Of a stretch of DNA of 64,000 bases, positions 54,405-63,540 are shown piece after piece. Numbering within the stretch: the stretch's first letter is position 1; the number at the start of each line of letters is the position of its first letter. The notes under the pieces are model-generated. The model did no database searches, had not been told where the DNA came from, and saw only the letters and a program-made list of their open reading frames with translations. The translations under genes were made by a program, and so were the position numbers. This DNA is from Pseudoxanthomonas beigongshangi (GTDB lineage: Bacteria > Pseudomonadota > Gammaproteobacteria > Xanthomonadales > Xanthomonadaceae), in contig NZ_JADHDV010000004.1 of assembly GCF_016820515.1 (NCBI RefSeq), forward strand, positions 124,001-188,000, in the 5' to 3' direction.

Positions 54405-55244
54405 TCAGGGCTTCACGAAGCGCAGCGTCATCCGGTCGCTTTCGCCGATGGCCTGGTACTTCGCCGCATCCTTGGCATCGTGGTTGTTGGTCGGCGGCAG
54501 CGTCCACACGCCATTGGGATGGTCCTTGGTGTCGCGCGGATTGGCATTGACCTCGCTCTTGCCGTCCAGGCGGAATCCCGCCGCCTCGGCCAGCGCGATC
54601 ACCTGCGCCTCGCCGACATAGCCGCTGTTGTCGTCCGCCGGCACGTCGCGCTTGGCGCGATGCTCGACCACGCCCAGCACGCCGCCGGACTTGAGCACGT
54701 CGAAGAAGCCCTTGAACATGCCTTCGGCCTGGCCCGCCGAGCGCCAGTTGTGGACGTTGCGGAAGGTCAGCACCAGATCCGCCGAGCCCGGCGCGCCGAA
54801 CACCGGCGCCGACGGCGAATAGGCCGTCACCCGGACCTTGTCGTACTGGGCGGGGGAGGCGGCGAGCTTCTTTTCCAGTCCGTCCTTGCTGCGCTGCTGG
54901 TAATCGCGCCCGCGGCCTTCGGCCACCGCCATCGGATCCACCACCGCCGCCACGTACTGGCCGCGTTCGCGCAGGTACGGCGCCAGGATCTCGGAGTACC
55001 AGCCGCCACCGGGCGTGATCTCGACCACGGTCTGGTCCGGTTTCAGCCCGAAGAACGTCAGGGTTTCCAGCGGATGGCGGGCATCGTCGCGGGCCACGTT
55101 GGCTGGCGCGCGCCAGTTGCCCTTGAGCATCGTGTCGATGCCGGAAGCGGCGTCGGCGGCGGTTGCCGCGGCATCCTGCGCCTGCGCGATCACGGGTGCG
55201 CCCAGGGCCAGCAGCACGGCGAGGCAAATCGAATGCGACTTCAT
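54405..55244 (-). CDS. Exported SAM-dependent methyltransferase
   Basis: A 279-residue protein with a signal peptide (ICLAVLLALGAPVIAQAQ, cut near residue 22) ahead of a class I methyltransferase domain: VVEITPGGGWYSEILAPYLRERGQYVAAVV (SAM-binding glycine loop), GSADLVLTFRNVHNW, and GGVLGVVEHRAKRD. Methyltransferases with export signals are known in proteobacteria but their substrates and SAM supply in the periplasm are not explained. The start at 55244 puts the signal first. A palindrome lies upstream between this gene and the divergent AroQ-like pair. Confidence 0.8.
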   Translation of the reverse strand: MKSHSICLAVLLALGAPVIAQAQDAAATAADAASGIDTMLKGNWRAPANVARDDARHPLETLTFFGLKPDQTVVEITPGGGWYSEILAPYLRERGQYVAAVVDPMAVAEGRGRDYQQRSKDGLEKKLAASPAQYDKVRVTAYSPSAPVFGAPGSADLVLTFRNVHNWRSAGQAEGMFKGFFDVLKSGGVLGVVEHRAKRDVPADDNSGYVGEAQVIALAEAAGFRLDGKSEVNANPRDTKDHPNGVWTLPPTNNHDAKDAAKYQAIGESDRMTLRFVKP

Positions 55245-55296
55245 CGGGTGTCCTCCGGGGGAAAAGTGCCGCGAGCCTACCATGCGGTCGCGCTGC

Positions 55297-55316
55297 GGCA
55301 TGGCTGAATCCATGCC
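55297..55316. promoter_or_regulatory. Palindrome between divergent genes
   Basis: GGCATGG-CTGAAT-CCATGCC is a perfect 7-base inverted repeat with a 6-base spacer. It lies 53 bases upstream of the methyltransferase start and 119 bases before the first AroQ-like gene. It may be an operator for an unknown regulator. Confidence 0.4.
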
Positions 55317-55434
55317 ATCGGCGTCGGCGCGCTTATGTGGAATTTACGCAGGACGCCCGTGTCCGGAATGGCCCGTTTACGCCACCGCCGCCTAGGCTGA
55401 CCGGACTGCGCGCAAGCGCGTCCGGAAGCCAGGC

Positions 55435-55875
55435 ATGAACCTGCTGATCATCGAAGGCCCGCACGCATCATCGGCTGGCCACGCGCCGATGCTGGCGCCG
55501 CGGGCCGTGCGCGGCCTGCAATCCCAGGCGCGCGCCCGCGGCCACACCGTGTTCCATTGCCATTGCCCCAGCGTGGACGCGCTGCTGACCGGACTGCGTG
55601 CCGGCACCAGCCTGGACGCGCGCATGCTGTTGCTGGATTCCGGTGACATCGCCGCCAACGACCCCGGCCTGCCGGCGTTGCGCGAAACCCTGGATCACCT
55701 GTCGATGCCCTACATCGAGGTGCACGACGACAGCGCGCAGGTGCTGGAGACCTATCTGGATCTGCGACACGCACCGCTGGCGACGGTCGTGTTCAACCGG
55801 GATCGTCCCGGCGGTCACGCACTGGCGCTGTCCATCGCCCTGCGCCGGCTGGCCATGCCGGCGAGCGGCGTCTGA
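55435..55875 (+). CDS. AroQ-fold protein lacking catalytic residues (copy A)
   Basis: A 146-residue protein with the shape of type II 3-dehydroquinate dehydratase: N-terminal strand MNLLIIEGPH (compare ILVLHGPN), a central LLLDSGDIAANDPGLPALRETLDHLSMPYIEVHDD segment (compare IINPAAFTHTSVALRDAL and PFIEVHLSN) and a C-terminal helix [14 protein letters not shown]. The catalytic Arg-Tyr lid, the substrate Asn and the Ser after EVH are missing; the histidine of EVH remains. It is thus unlikely to act as a dehydratase. It is followed after 36 bases by a related copy. Confidence 0.6.
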   Translation: MNLLIIEGPHASSAGHAPMLAPRAVRGLQSQARARGHTVFHCHCPSVDALLTGLRAGTSLDARMLLLDSGDIAANDPGLPALRETLDHLSMPYIEVHDDSAQVLETYLDLRHAPLATVVFNRDRPGGHALALSIALRRLAMPASGV

Positions 55876-55911
55876 CCACTTTCCATTCCTCCCTCCCGAC
55901 GGAGTTCTCCC

Positions 55912-56358
55912 ATGTCGTTACTGCTCATCCGCGGCCCGGAGCGCCGCGCCCATCACAGCGAACCTCCGCCCCCGTTGCCGCCGCAGATCCTGCGCGGACT
56001 GGCCGAGCGCGCGGCCGTCGCCGGCAAGACCCTGGCGGTGCGCGTGTGCGCCAACGAAGCCGAGTACCTGCATGCACTGGACAGCGCGCGACGGGCGCAC
56101 ACCGAGCTGTTGCTGCTGGATCCCGGCAGCGCCGCCGGCAGCGCGCGCCTGCATGAGGCGGTGGACCACACCGGGATTCCCTACATCGAAGTGCACGACG
56201 ACGCCTGCGACGCGCCCGAACCGCGCTTGCCACCCTCGCCGGCCTGCCTCGCGGTCGCCCAGGGCTATCGCGCGCAGAGTTATACGCTGGCGCTGGAAAT
56301 GGCGCTGGAGCACCTGGGCTGCGCCGAATGCGAGTCCGAACGCCATGTCGGTACCTGA
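55912..56358 (+). CDS. AroQ-fold protein lacking catalytic residues (copy B)
   Basis: A 148-residue relative of copy A: MSLLLIRGPE, ELLLLDPGSAAGSARLHEAVDHTGIPYIEVHDD and GYRAQSYTLALEMALEHLG line up with the same AroQ strands and helices. PYIEVHDD is exact in both copies, while the catalytic lid and asparagine are again absent. The proline-rich loop HHSEPPPPLPPQ takes the place of the lid. A good TTCTCCC leader is not seen, but the gap is short, so the two are co-transcribed. Function is unknown; binding of a small acid or of a partner is possible. Confidence 0.6.
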   Translation: MSLLLIRGPERRAHHSEPPPPLPPQILRGLAERAAVAGKTLAVRVCANEAEYLHALDSARRAHTELLLLDPGSAAGSARLHEAVDHTGIPYIEVHDDACDAPEPRLPPSPACLAVAQGYRAQSYTLALEMALEHLGCAECESERHVGT

Positions 56359-56569
56359 GCGGGCAGCGGCCGGAAGCGGCTACTTCGCCGACTACGAGGT
56401 CTACGTGATGGGCGAAGCGGTCGCCTGGGGCCAGATCACCCTGGGCTGCGCCACCGAAGCCGCCAACCGCGACCCCGCGGGGTTGATCCGGCGGCTGCGC
56501 CAGGCGGCCGCCGACCAGCATGGCGTGGATCCGGGCGAGGTGCGCCTGCGCCAGGTCTTCCGGCTCTAG
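56345..56569 (+). CDS. Small protein after the AroQ-fold pair
   Basis: A 74-residue protein: MSVPERAAAGSGYFADYEVYVMGEAVAWGQITLGCATEAANRD, then GLIRRLRQAAADQHGVDPGEVRLRQVFRL. It starts inside the end of copy B (14-base overlap), which suggests coupling. I do not recognise a family; it reads like a small alpha/beta domain. Its TAG stop shares the bases CTAG with the stop of the convergent Pat-like gene, leaving no gap between the two. Confidence 0.55.
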   Translation: MSVPERAAAGSGYFADYEVYVMGEAVAWGQITLGCATEAANRDPAGLIRRLRQAAADQHGVDPGEVRLRQVFRL

Positions 56570-59289
56570 CCGGCGCCGTCCTCGGTGCGTCCGTCGATGG
56601 GCAGTTCCACGTCCATCAGGGTCGGCTCGTCGGGATCGGCGCGGATGCGGAAGCCCAGCTGCTCGCACATCGCCAGCATGGTGCGGTTGTCGCGCAGCAC
56701 CTGGCCTTCCACCAGCGCCAGCCCCAGCCAGCGCGCGTATTCGATCATGATCCGCATCAGCCGCCAGCCGATGCCGTGGCCCTTGAGATCCGAGCGCACC
56801 AGGATGCCGTACTCGCCACGTTCGTAATTGGCGTCGGCGTGCAGGCGCACCGCGCCCAGCATCTGTCCGCTGGCCGGATCCAGCGCCACCAGCGCCATCG
56901 AGCGCGCGTAGTCGATCTGGGTCAGGCGGGCGATGAACTCGTGGCTGAAATGGCGTACCGACTGGAAGAAGCGCAGGCGCAGGTCCTCGTCGGTGACGTG
57001 GGTGAAGAACTCGCGGAACATCGCGTCGTCCTCCGGCCGCACCGGCCGCACGAAGGCGTCGCTGCCGTCGGCCAGGGTGATCGTGCGCTCCCATTCCTTC
57101 GGATAGGGGAAGATCGCGAAGCGCGGATGGCCGCGGCCCTTGTGCAGCTTGCGGCCCGGCGCCACCGCGATGCGCGCATCCACCGCGATCACGCCGTCGC
57201 GATCGGCCAGCAGCGGATTGATGTCCAGCTGGCGGATTTCCGGGATGTCGGCGGCCAGCTGGGCGAGCTTGACCAGCACCAGCGCGATCGCGCGCTCGTC
57301 GGCGGCCGGCACGTCGCGATACGCCTTGAGCACCCGCGAGACCCGGGTGCGGCCGATCAGCTCGTGCGCCAGGCGCAGATCCAGCGGCGGCAGCGCCAGC
57401 GCCTTGTCGTCGATCACGTCCACCGCGGTGCCGCCGCGACCGAATACGATCACCGGGCCGAACACCTCGTCGTCGGCGATGCCGGCGATCAGCTCGCGTG
57501 CCTTCGGCCGCAACAGGGTCGGCTGCACCAGCACACCGCCGATGCGCGCGTCCGGGCGCGCCGCGCGCGCGCGCTGGAGGATGCCGGCGGCCGCCTCGCG
57601 CACCGCGTCGGCGCTGACCAGGTTCAGGCGCACGCCGTCGACATCGGATTTGTGCGGGATGTCCGGCGAAAGAATCTTCACCGCCACCGCCAGGCCCTGC
57701 GCGAGCAGCGGCTCGGCCACCCGCGCCGCGTCGTCCGGATCGCGCGCGCGCTGCAACGGCGCGACCGGAATGCCGTAGGCCGCCAGCACGTGCGCGGTCG
57801 CCAGCGGATCCAGCCAGTGCTGGCCATCCCTCAATGCCTGCTCCACCAGCGCGCGCGCCGCATCGGTGTCGACCACGAAATCCTCGGGCAGGCTGGGCGG
57901 CGTCTCCATCAGCGCCGCCTGCGCTTCGCGGTAGCGGACCAGGTGCATGAAGCCGCCGACCGCGTCGGACTCGGTCGGGTAGTTGGGAATGCGCGCCGCA
58001 TCGAGCACTTCGGCGGCGGCCGGATCGTGGCCCAGCCAGACCGCGAACACCGGCTTGTGCGGGCCGTGCGCGGGGCGCGCCCGCAGCAGGCGGGTCATCG
58101 CTTCGGCGGTCTCCACCGCCGAGGACAACACGGTGGGTACGTTGACCGCCAGCAGGGCGTCGTTCTCCGGATCGTCCAGCAGTGCGGCGATGGTGGCGGC
58201 GTAGCGTTCGGCGTCGATGTCGGTCAGCAGATCCACCGGATTGCTGCGCGACCAGCCCGCCGGCAGCATCGCGTCCAGGCGGTCGCGGGTGCCGTCGGAC
58301 AGCGCGGCCAGGGTGCCGCCCAGTTCGTGCAGGCGGTCCACCGACAGCGCGCCCACGCCGCCACCGTTGGTCAGGATCGCCAACCGCCGACCCGGAAACG
58401 CGCGCAGGCGTCCCAGGGTTTCGGCGGCGGAAAACAGTTCGTCCAGCGAACGCACCTGCAACAGGCCGGCGCGTCGGAACGCGGCGTCATACACCGCGCG
58501 CGGATGCGCCAGGTGCTGCACGTGGGTGCTGTCGGCGGCCGCGCGGCCGCCCGCTGCGGAGGGCAGGCCCGATTTCACCACCACCACCGGCTTGGTGCGC
58601 GCCGCCGCGCGCGCGGCCGACATGAACTTGCGCGCGTCTTTGATCGCCTCGACGTAGAGCAGGATGGCACGGGTGCGGTGATCGGTGGCGAAGTAGTCGA
58701 GCAGATCGGCGAAATCCACGTCCAGCGCATCGCCCAGCGACACCACCGCGGAGAATCCGACCGAGCGGCCGACGCTCCATTCCACCAGCCCGCCGGAAAT
58801 CGCGCCCGATTGCGAAATCAGCGCCAGATCGCCCGCGCTCGGCAGGCGCCCGGCGAGGCTGGCATTGAGGCGCACGTGCGGGGCGATCACGCCCAGGCAG
58901 TTCGGTCCCAGCACGCGCAGGCCCTTCTCGCGCGCGATGGCATCCAGTTGCGCCGCCGGTGAGTCCGGACCCGAACCCATCGCCGCGGTCAGCACCGCGA
59001 CCGCGCCGGCGCCGCACTCGGCCGCCTCGCGGGCGATGCCCGGCACCGTGGCCGGCGGGGTGGCGATCACCACCAGATCCGGCTTCCACGGCAGGTCCCG
59101 CAGGCGCCGGGCGGTGGTCACGCCGTCGATGGTGGCCGGATGCAGGTTGACCAGGCCGATCGGTCCGCCGAAACCGGCTTCCAGCAGGTTGTTGATCACC
59201 GCGCGTCCGACCGAACGCGGCCGCGACCGGCTGCCGACCACCGCCACCGAGGTGGGCCGGAAGATGGATTGCAGGCGGTAGGTGCTCAT
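56566..59289 (-). CDS. Pat-like protein: ADP-forming acyl-CoA synthetase domains plus GNAT
   Basis: A 907-residue protein with the domain order of bacterial protein lysine acetyltransferase Pat/YfiQ: CoA-binding domain (FRPTSVAVVGSRSRPRSVGRAVINNLLEAGF), succinyl-CoA-ligase-like domain, ATP-grasp domain (LAVAVKILSPDIPHKSDVDGVRLNL), and a C-terminal GNAT domain (YERGEYGILVRSDLKGHGIGWRLMRIMIEYAR). Pat acetylates acetyl-CoA synthetase and other enzymes. The region that carries the phosphohistidine in active ADP-forming synthetases reads STHVQHLAH and is diverged, in line with a regulatory and not a synthetase role. The start at 59289 gives MSTYRLQSIF. Confidence 0.88.
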   Translation of the reverse strand: MSTYRLQSIFRPTSVAVVGSRSRPRSVGRAVINNLLEAGFGGPIGLVNLHPATIDGVTTARRLRDLPWKPDLVVIATPPATVPGIAREAAECGAGAVAVLTAAMGSGPDSPAAQLDAIAREKGLRVLGPNCLGVIAPHVRLNASLAGRLPSAGDLALISQSGAISGGLVEWSVGRSVGFSAVVSLGDALDVDFADLLDYFATDHRTRAILLYVEAIKDARKFMSAARAAARTKPVVVVKSGLPSAAGGRAAADSTHVQHLAHPRAVYDAAFRRAGLLQVRSLDELFSAAETLGRLRAFPGRRLAILTNGGGVGALSVDRLHELGGTLAALSDGTRDRLDAMLPAGWSRSNPVDLLTDIDAERYAATIAALLDDPENDALLAVNVPTVLSSAVETAEAMTRLLRARPAHGPHKPVFAVWLGHDPAAAEVLDAARIPNYPTESDAVGGFMHLVRYREAQAALMETPPSLPEDFVVDTDAARALVEQALRDGQHWLDPLATAHVLAAYGIPVAPLQRARDPDDAARVAEPLLAQGLAVAVKILSPDIPHKSDVDGVRLNLVSADAVREAAAGILQRARAARPDARIGGVLVQPTLLRPKARELIAGIADDEVFGPVIVFGRGGTAVDVIDDKALALPPLDLRLAHELIGRTRVSRVLKAYRDVPAADERAIALVLVKLAQLAADIPEIRQLDINPLLADRDGVIAVDARIAVAPGRKLHKGRGHPRFAIFPYPKEWERTITLADGSDAFVRPVRPEDDAMFREFFTHVTDEDLRLRFFQSVRHFSHEFIARLTQIDYARSMALVALDPASGQMLGAVRLHADANYERGEYGILVRSDLKGHGIGWRLMRIMIEYARWLGLALVEGQVLRDNRTMLAMCEQLGFRIRADPDEPTLMDVELPIDGRTEDGAG

Positions 59290-59437
59290 CGCGGACCGGA
59301 AAGACGGGAGGCGCGACAAAGGTAACGCGCTGGCTGTCAGCGGGCCATGATCAGGTCGCTGGCGATCTTCGGAACTGGCGGGGACAATTGTCGCTTCGGG
59401 AAGCCCCGCCTCCCCGTGTCGATACCGTAACAAGGGG

Positions 59438-60376
59438 TCAGGGAGTGGCGAAGCACTCCGGTCCCCACTGGGTTTGGAGCAGCAGATGAAGCGTCTTGCA
59501 ATGGCGGGTCATGTCCCGGGCATCCCGGAATGCCGACATCTGCTCGAGTTCGTCCGCCATCTCCTCCACCACCGGCAGCGCGTCGGGGGCGCGCCGGGTC
59601 ATGCAGGCGCGATGCCGCGCGATCAGCACGTCGCAGATCGGGACGCCGGTGAGCGGTGGAACCTTCGCGACCTCGGTTTCCTCGTGCAGATCCGCGAACG
59701 GGACCATCGCCATCTGCAGCGCGTACAGGACGCTGATGAAATCGCGGTCAGGGTCGTACCAGGGACCATCGGCGGTCGCGGCGGATAGCGTGAAGGTGCC
59801 CTCGACCCGGCTGTTGCGAGGACCCTTCAGTGCGGCGATGTACGTATTGGCGAAGGCCTCCATCCGCTCCGGCGAGGGCTCGTTCATGGCGGCCTGGAAA
59901 GCTTCGTGCGTGCGGGAGACATCCGGAACAAGACAGGTGTAGGCGAAGGTCGCGACCTTTCCCTCGGCAGGCTCGCCGGGACTGGTGATGGTGACGTCCC
60001 CGACCGTGCAGGCCACGCTGGTGAAAGTATCGTACAGAGGGGCGGATATCAGCTGCATGGACTGCATGATCTTCTTTTCCACCGGATCCTCGCCGCTTCC
60101 CGCGACCTCGGCCTGGGTCGGGAATCCGGGTACGCCGCCGGAGCGAACCAGTGCCGCCATCGCGGCGACGTCTTCCGGTTTGGGGACGATACCGGCGCCA
60201 TACCGGGGTTCGATTGCGTCCTGGAGCGTTCTGGCGGCTTCCGTGTCGAAACGGAGGAAGGTGCGGATATAGAGCTGGAAGGTTTCCGCTGGCGATGGCG
60301 GTACCGCGTCCTCGGCCGCAAGCGGCCATGCGGCGACCATCAGAATGGAAAGCAGGATTCGGGGAATGAGTCGCAC
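59438..60376 (-). CDS. Exported protein of unknown function
   Basis: A 312-residue protein with a signal peptide (ILLSILMVAAWPLAAED, cut near residue 21). The mature protein is helical with acidic stretches and several cysteines (VACTVGD, YTCLVPD, PICDV, RACMTR, RHCKTL, PECFATP) that could form disulphides. I see no known domain. It is alone on the minus strand between the Pat-like gene and aceK; the gaps on both sides (59290-59437 and 60377-60518) show no recognisable element. Confidence 0.7.
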   Translation of the reverse strand: MRLIPRILLSILMVAAWPLAAEDAVPPSPAETFQLYIRTFLRFDTEAARTLQDAIEPRYGAGIVPKPEDVAAMAALVRSGGVPGFPTQAEVAGSGEDPVEKKIMQSMQLISAPLYDTFTSVACTVGDVTITSPGEPAEGKVATFAYTCLVPDVSRTHEAFQAAMNEPSPERMEAFANTYIAALKGPRNSRVEGTFTLSAATADGPWYDPDRDFISVLYALQMAMVPFADLHEETEVAKVPPLTGVPICDVLIARHRACMTRRAPDALPVVEEMADELEQMSAFRDARDMTRHCKTLHLLLQTQWGPECFATP

Positions 60377-60518
60377 GATGCCGTTACCGGTGAAGGAACC
60401 GGAGACGTTAGGCGGCCCGGGCGGGATCTCCCATAGGACGTGTCCGAATGTCGAGCCGCACCGCCGCAGGGAAATGGACGCGATCGTGGAAGCCCGCGCG
60501 TAGCGGCTCAGGCGAAGC

Positions 60519-62228
60519 TCAGGCCAGTTTCAACGCGTCCGGATACGGCGGCGTGTCCGGATAGTCGCCGGCGGCCAGCCGCGCCTGCAGATCGCGCCAC
60601 CAGCCGGCGCGGAACAGATCGCCATGCGCCGCGCGCAATGCGCTCGCCTGCGGCGCGGGCAGGCCGAGGAACTGCGGGAAGCGTTCCGGAAACACGTCGC
60701 CAGGACCAACGTAGAACCACGGCCCGTCGGCCATTTCCTCCTCATAACAGGTGGGTTGCGGCCAGTCGCGGAAGTGGCAGTCGGTGACCAGGCACAGCTC
60801 GTCGTAGTCGTAGAACACCGCGCGGCCGTGCCGCGACACGCCGAAATTCTTCAGCAGCATGTCGCCGGGGAAGATGTTGTTGCGCGCCATGTCCTTGACC
60901 GCCTGGCCGTAGTCGATGGCGGCGGCGAGCGCGGCCTCGGGCTTCTGCTCGCGCAGGTACAGGTTGAGCGGGCGCAACCGCCGTTGCACGTAGCACAGGT
61001 GGATGATCAGGTCGTCGCCGTCCTCGGTGATGCCGTGACCGCAGGTGGACCGCAGTTCCTCCAGCAGGGCAGGCGCGAAACGCGCGCGCGGGAAGCGCAG
61101 GAAACGGTAGGGCTGGGTGTCCAGCAGGCGACCGACGCGATCCAGGTGGAACACCAGGTTGTAGCGGTCCTCCACGTCCTTGCGGCTGACTTCCTTGGGA
61201 TAGGCGAAACGGTCGCGGATGATCTTGAACACCAGCGGATAGCTGGGCAGGGTGAACACCGCCATCACCATGCCCGGGGTGCCCTCGGCCTGCACCAGCT
61301 GCTCGCCGGCCTGGGTGTCGAAGTGATGGAAGAAGGTGCGGAAGCGTTCGGTCTTGCCCTGCTTGGCCCGGCCCAGCACCGTGTAGATCTCGTCGATCGG
61401 CTTGCCCGGCAGCAGCGAGCGCAGGAACACCACCGCGTCGCCGACGGTGGACAGGTCCGCATGGAAATAGCTGCGCGAGGTGCCGAACAGGTGCGCGACG
61501 TCGCCACGCCGGGTCAGCACCGCCTCGGCCTTCAGCTTGCCGCCGTCGTTGACCAGCGCGATCACGCAGGGCGAGAAGCGGTGCTCGCCGAACACCCGGC
61601 CGATCAGGTAGGCGCGGCGCTCGCGGTAGAACACCGTGTCCAGCAGTTCGATCCCGCGCACCGGGTTCTCGCCCCAGTGCGCCAGATCGTCCTGCAGGCG
61701 GATGGCAATCGAGGCCGCGCAGCGGGTGCGGTGTGCGTAGGGAATATCGAAGCGATAATCGCCCAGCACCCGCACGAAGGTGTCGGTGGGGCGCTGCTCG
61801 GACACCGCGTAGCTGTGCCGCGCGACCGGATGGGTGATGGCGTCGGTCGGTTCGACGTCCATCGCGATGAACTCGATCGACGGATCCACGCCGCGGGTCT
61901 TGAAGAAGCGCCGGGTCAGGGTGTTGTAGAAGGTCTTGTACAGCTCGCGGTCGATCAGATCCGCGATCAGCCGGTCGTAGCCGTCGCGCACCGCCGACCA
62001 CAGGGTACGGTCATGCGCGTGATCCAGCAGCGCCGCCTGCAGGCGCAGCGCGCATTCGGCGATGCATTCGTCGTACAGCTCGATGCGCTCGACCGCATCG
62101 GCGCGCGCGCCGGCCCAGTCCATGGTCTCGAACCGATGCCGCGCGCGCTGGGTGATCTCGGCGAAGCGCGCGTGATAGTCGGCGAACGCATCGTGGATGA
62201 GCGTGGCGATGACGGTCGGCTGGATCAT
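60519..62228 (-). CDS. aceK: Isocitrate dehydrogenase kinase/phosphatase
   Basis: A 569-residue bifunctional enzyme that phosphorylates isocitrate dehydrogenase to shut it down for the glyoxylate shunt and can reverse this. The kinase core shows [17 protein letters not shown] (ATP-site lysine), [46 protein letters not shown]. The N-terminal regulatory part starts [29 protein letters not shown]. aceA and aceB are not in this window. It overlaps the LysR gene by four bases (ATGA), so the two are translated together. Confidence 0.95.
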   Translation of the reverse strand: MIQPTVIATLIHDAFADYHARFAEITQRARHRFETMDWAGARADAVERIELYDECIAECALRLQAALLDHAHDRTLWSAVRDGYDRLIADLIDRELYKTFYNTLTRRFFKTRGVDPSIEFIAMDVEPTDAITHPVARHSYAVSEQRPTDTFVRVLGDYRFDIPYAHRTRCAASIAIRLQDDLAHWGENPVRGIELLDTVFYRERRAYLIGRVFGEHRFSPCVIALVNDGGKLKAEAVLTRRGDVAHLFGTSRSYFHADLSTVGDAVVFLRSLLPGKPIDEIYTVLGRAKQGKTERFRTFFHHFDTQAGEQLVQAEGTPGMVMAVFTLPSYPLVFKIIRDRFAYPKEVSRKDVEDRYNLVFHLDRVGRLLDTQPYRFLRFPRARFAPALLEELRSTCGHGITEDGDDLIIHLCYVQRRLRPLNLYLREQKPEAALAAAIDYGQAVKDMARNNIFPGDMLLKNFGVSRHGRAVFYDYDELCLVTDCHFRDWPQPTCYEEEMADGPWFYVGPGDVFPERFPQFLGLPAPQASALRAAHGDLFRAGWWRDLQARLAAGDYPDTPPYPDALKLA

Positions 62229-63097
62229 GCGTCCACCCGCGCCTGGTCCAGCACCCATTTGCGCACGGTCTGGAAATCCGGATGCGCCAGGCTGCGCTCC
62301 GGATAGACCAGGTAGTGGGCGAAATCGGCCTGCAGGCATTTGCCGGTCAGCGGTACCAGCCGGCCCGCCTTGATCAGCGGTTCGGCGAGGGTGAGCCGCG
62401 CCAATGCCACCCCCATGCCCTGCGCGGCGGCCTGGTGCAGGGTCTCGGTGTCGTCGAACTGGGCCACGAACCGGCGCGGCACCTCGCCGCCGAACTCGGC
62501 GAACCATTCCTTCCAGCGATCGGAGGGATCGCCCAGCAGCGGCAGGCTGCCGATGCGCGTGAGCGCGGGCTTGCCGTGGCGCTTGAGGAAGGCCGGGCTG
62601 GCGACCGGTTGGATCCATTCGTGGAACAGCAGTTCCGAGCGGACGCCGGGCCAGCGCCCGCCGCCCAGCCGCAGCGCCACGTCCACCGGTTCGCGATCGA
62701 AATCCACCACGTGGGTGCTCGATTGCAGGTTCAGGCCGAGCTCCGGATTGGCGGCCAGGAAATCGGGCAGGCGCGGCACCAGCCAGGCGGTGGCCATCGA
62801 CGGGATCAGGCTCAGGGTGATGACGTGGTCGTTGCGCGCCGACATCCGTTGCAGCGCGTGGCCGATCGCATCCAGCGGCGTGGCCACCGCGTCGAACAGG
62901 CGCTGGCCCTCCGGAGTCAGTTCGACCCCGCGCGGTCCGCGCGCCAGCAGCTTGTGGCCGACCCGCTCTTCCAGCAATCGCATACGGTGGCTGAGCGCGC
63001 TCACCGTCAGGTGCATGGCCTCGGCCGCGCGGGTCAGGTTCTTCAACCGCGCGGCGGTGACGAAGGCGTCGATCTGGTCCAGCGGCAAACGGCTCAT
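62225..63097 (-). CDS. LysR-family (GcvA-like) regulator coupled to aceK
   Basis: A 290-residue LysR protein. The helix-turn-helix is [49 protein letters not shown], close to GcvA/AmpR types. The effector domain begins [31 protein letters not shown] and covers the usual length. The start at 63097 gives MSRLPL; upstream residues are not conserved. Because its stop overlaps the aceK start, it likely works in central carbon metabolism, which is inferred from context. LysR genes are normally divergent from their target; here it leads the target operon. Confidence 0.9.
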   Translation of the reverse strand: MSRLPLDQIDAFVTAARLKNLTRAAEAMHLTVSALSHRMRLLEERVGHKLLARGPRGVELTPEGQRLFDAVATPLDAIGHALQRMSARNDHVITLSLIPSMATAWLVPRLPDFLAANPELGLNLQSSTHVVDFDREPVDVALRLGGGRWPGVRSELLFHEWIQPVASPAFLKRHGKPALTRIGSLPLLGDPSDRWKEWFAEFGGEVPRRFVAQFDDTETLHQAAAQGMGVALARLTLAEPLIKAGRLVPLTGKCLQADFAHYLVYPERSLAHPDFQTVRKWVLDQARVDA

Positions 63098-63220
63098 GCG
63101 GATTGGTCCATGTTGAACCCGGCTCAAGGCTGGCTTGCGGAGGTTTCGCTTTTTCTGCAATCAGGATGAGCCTAGCTTGGCTCCTGTTCAAGCCGGACGT
63201 CCCGGCGGCAGGAGAATCCC

Positions 63221-63445
63221 ATGCGTACCGAAACGAAGCATTCGTGGTGGCGTGAACTGGGCGCCGTCAGCCAGGGCATGCTGTTCCTCGATGGTCACAT
63301 CGCCAGTACCGAAGCGCTCCGCGCGGGCGACGGCGAGCAGCGCCCGGCGCGGCGGCCGGTCCCGCCCGAACGCCACGAGCGTGCCCTGCGGGTACTGCAC
63401 GCACGTCGGCGACGCGAGATGACCGCGCTGTCGCTGTTCCGGTGA
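63221..63445 (+). CDS. Small basic protein of unknown function
   Basis: A 74-residue protein, [20 protein letters not shown] and onward, with a small hydrophobic core ([11 protein letters not shown]) and an arginine-rich C-terminal half. A GGAGA ribosome-binding site lies six bases before the ATG, which is better than for many genes here. Family is not recognised. It is divergent from the LysR gene with 123 bases between, and could be under its control. Confidence 0.55.
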   Translation: MRTETKHSWWRELGAVSQGMLFLDGHIASTEALRAGDGEQRPARRPVPPERHERALRVLHARRRREMTALSLFR

Positions 63446-63540
63446 GCCCGCGGCGTCGGCTCGGGAGCGCACTTCTCCACCTCCTGTTTGATCAGCCATT
63501 TGGCTGTTGAAAGCCAAAGGGGAACCAGGGCCGATTTGCC

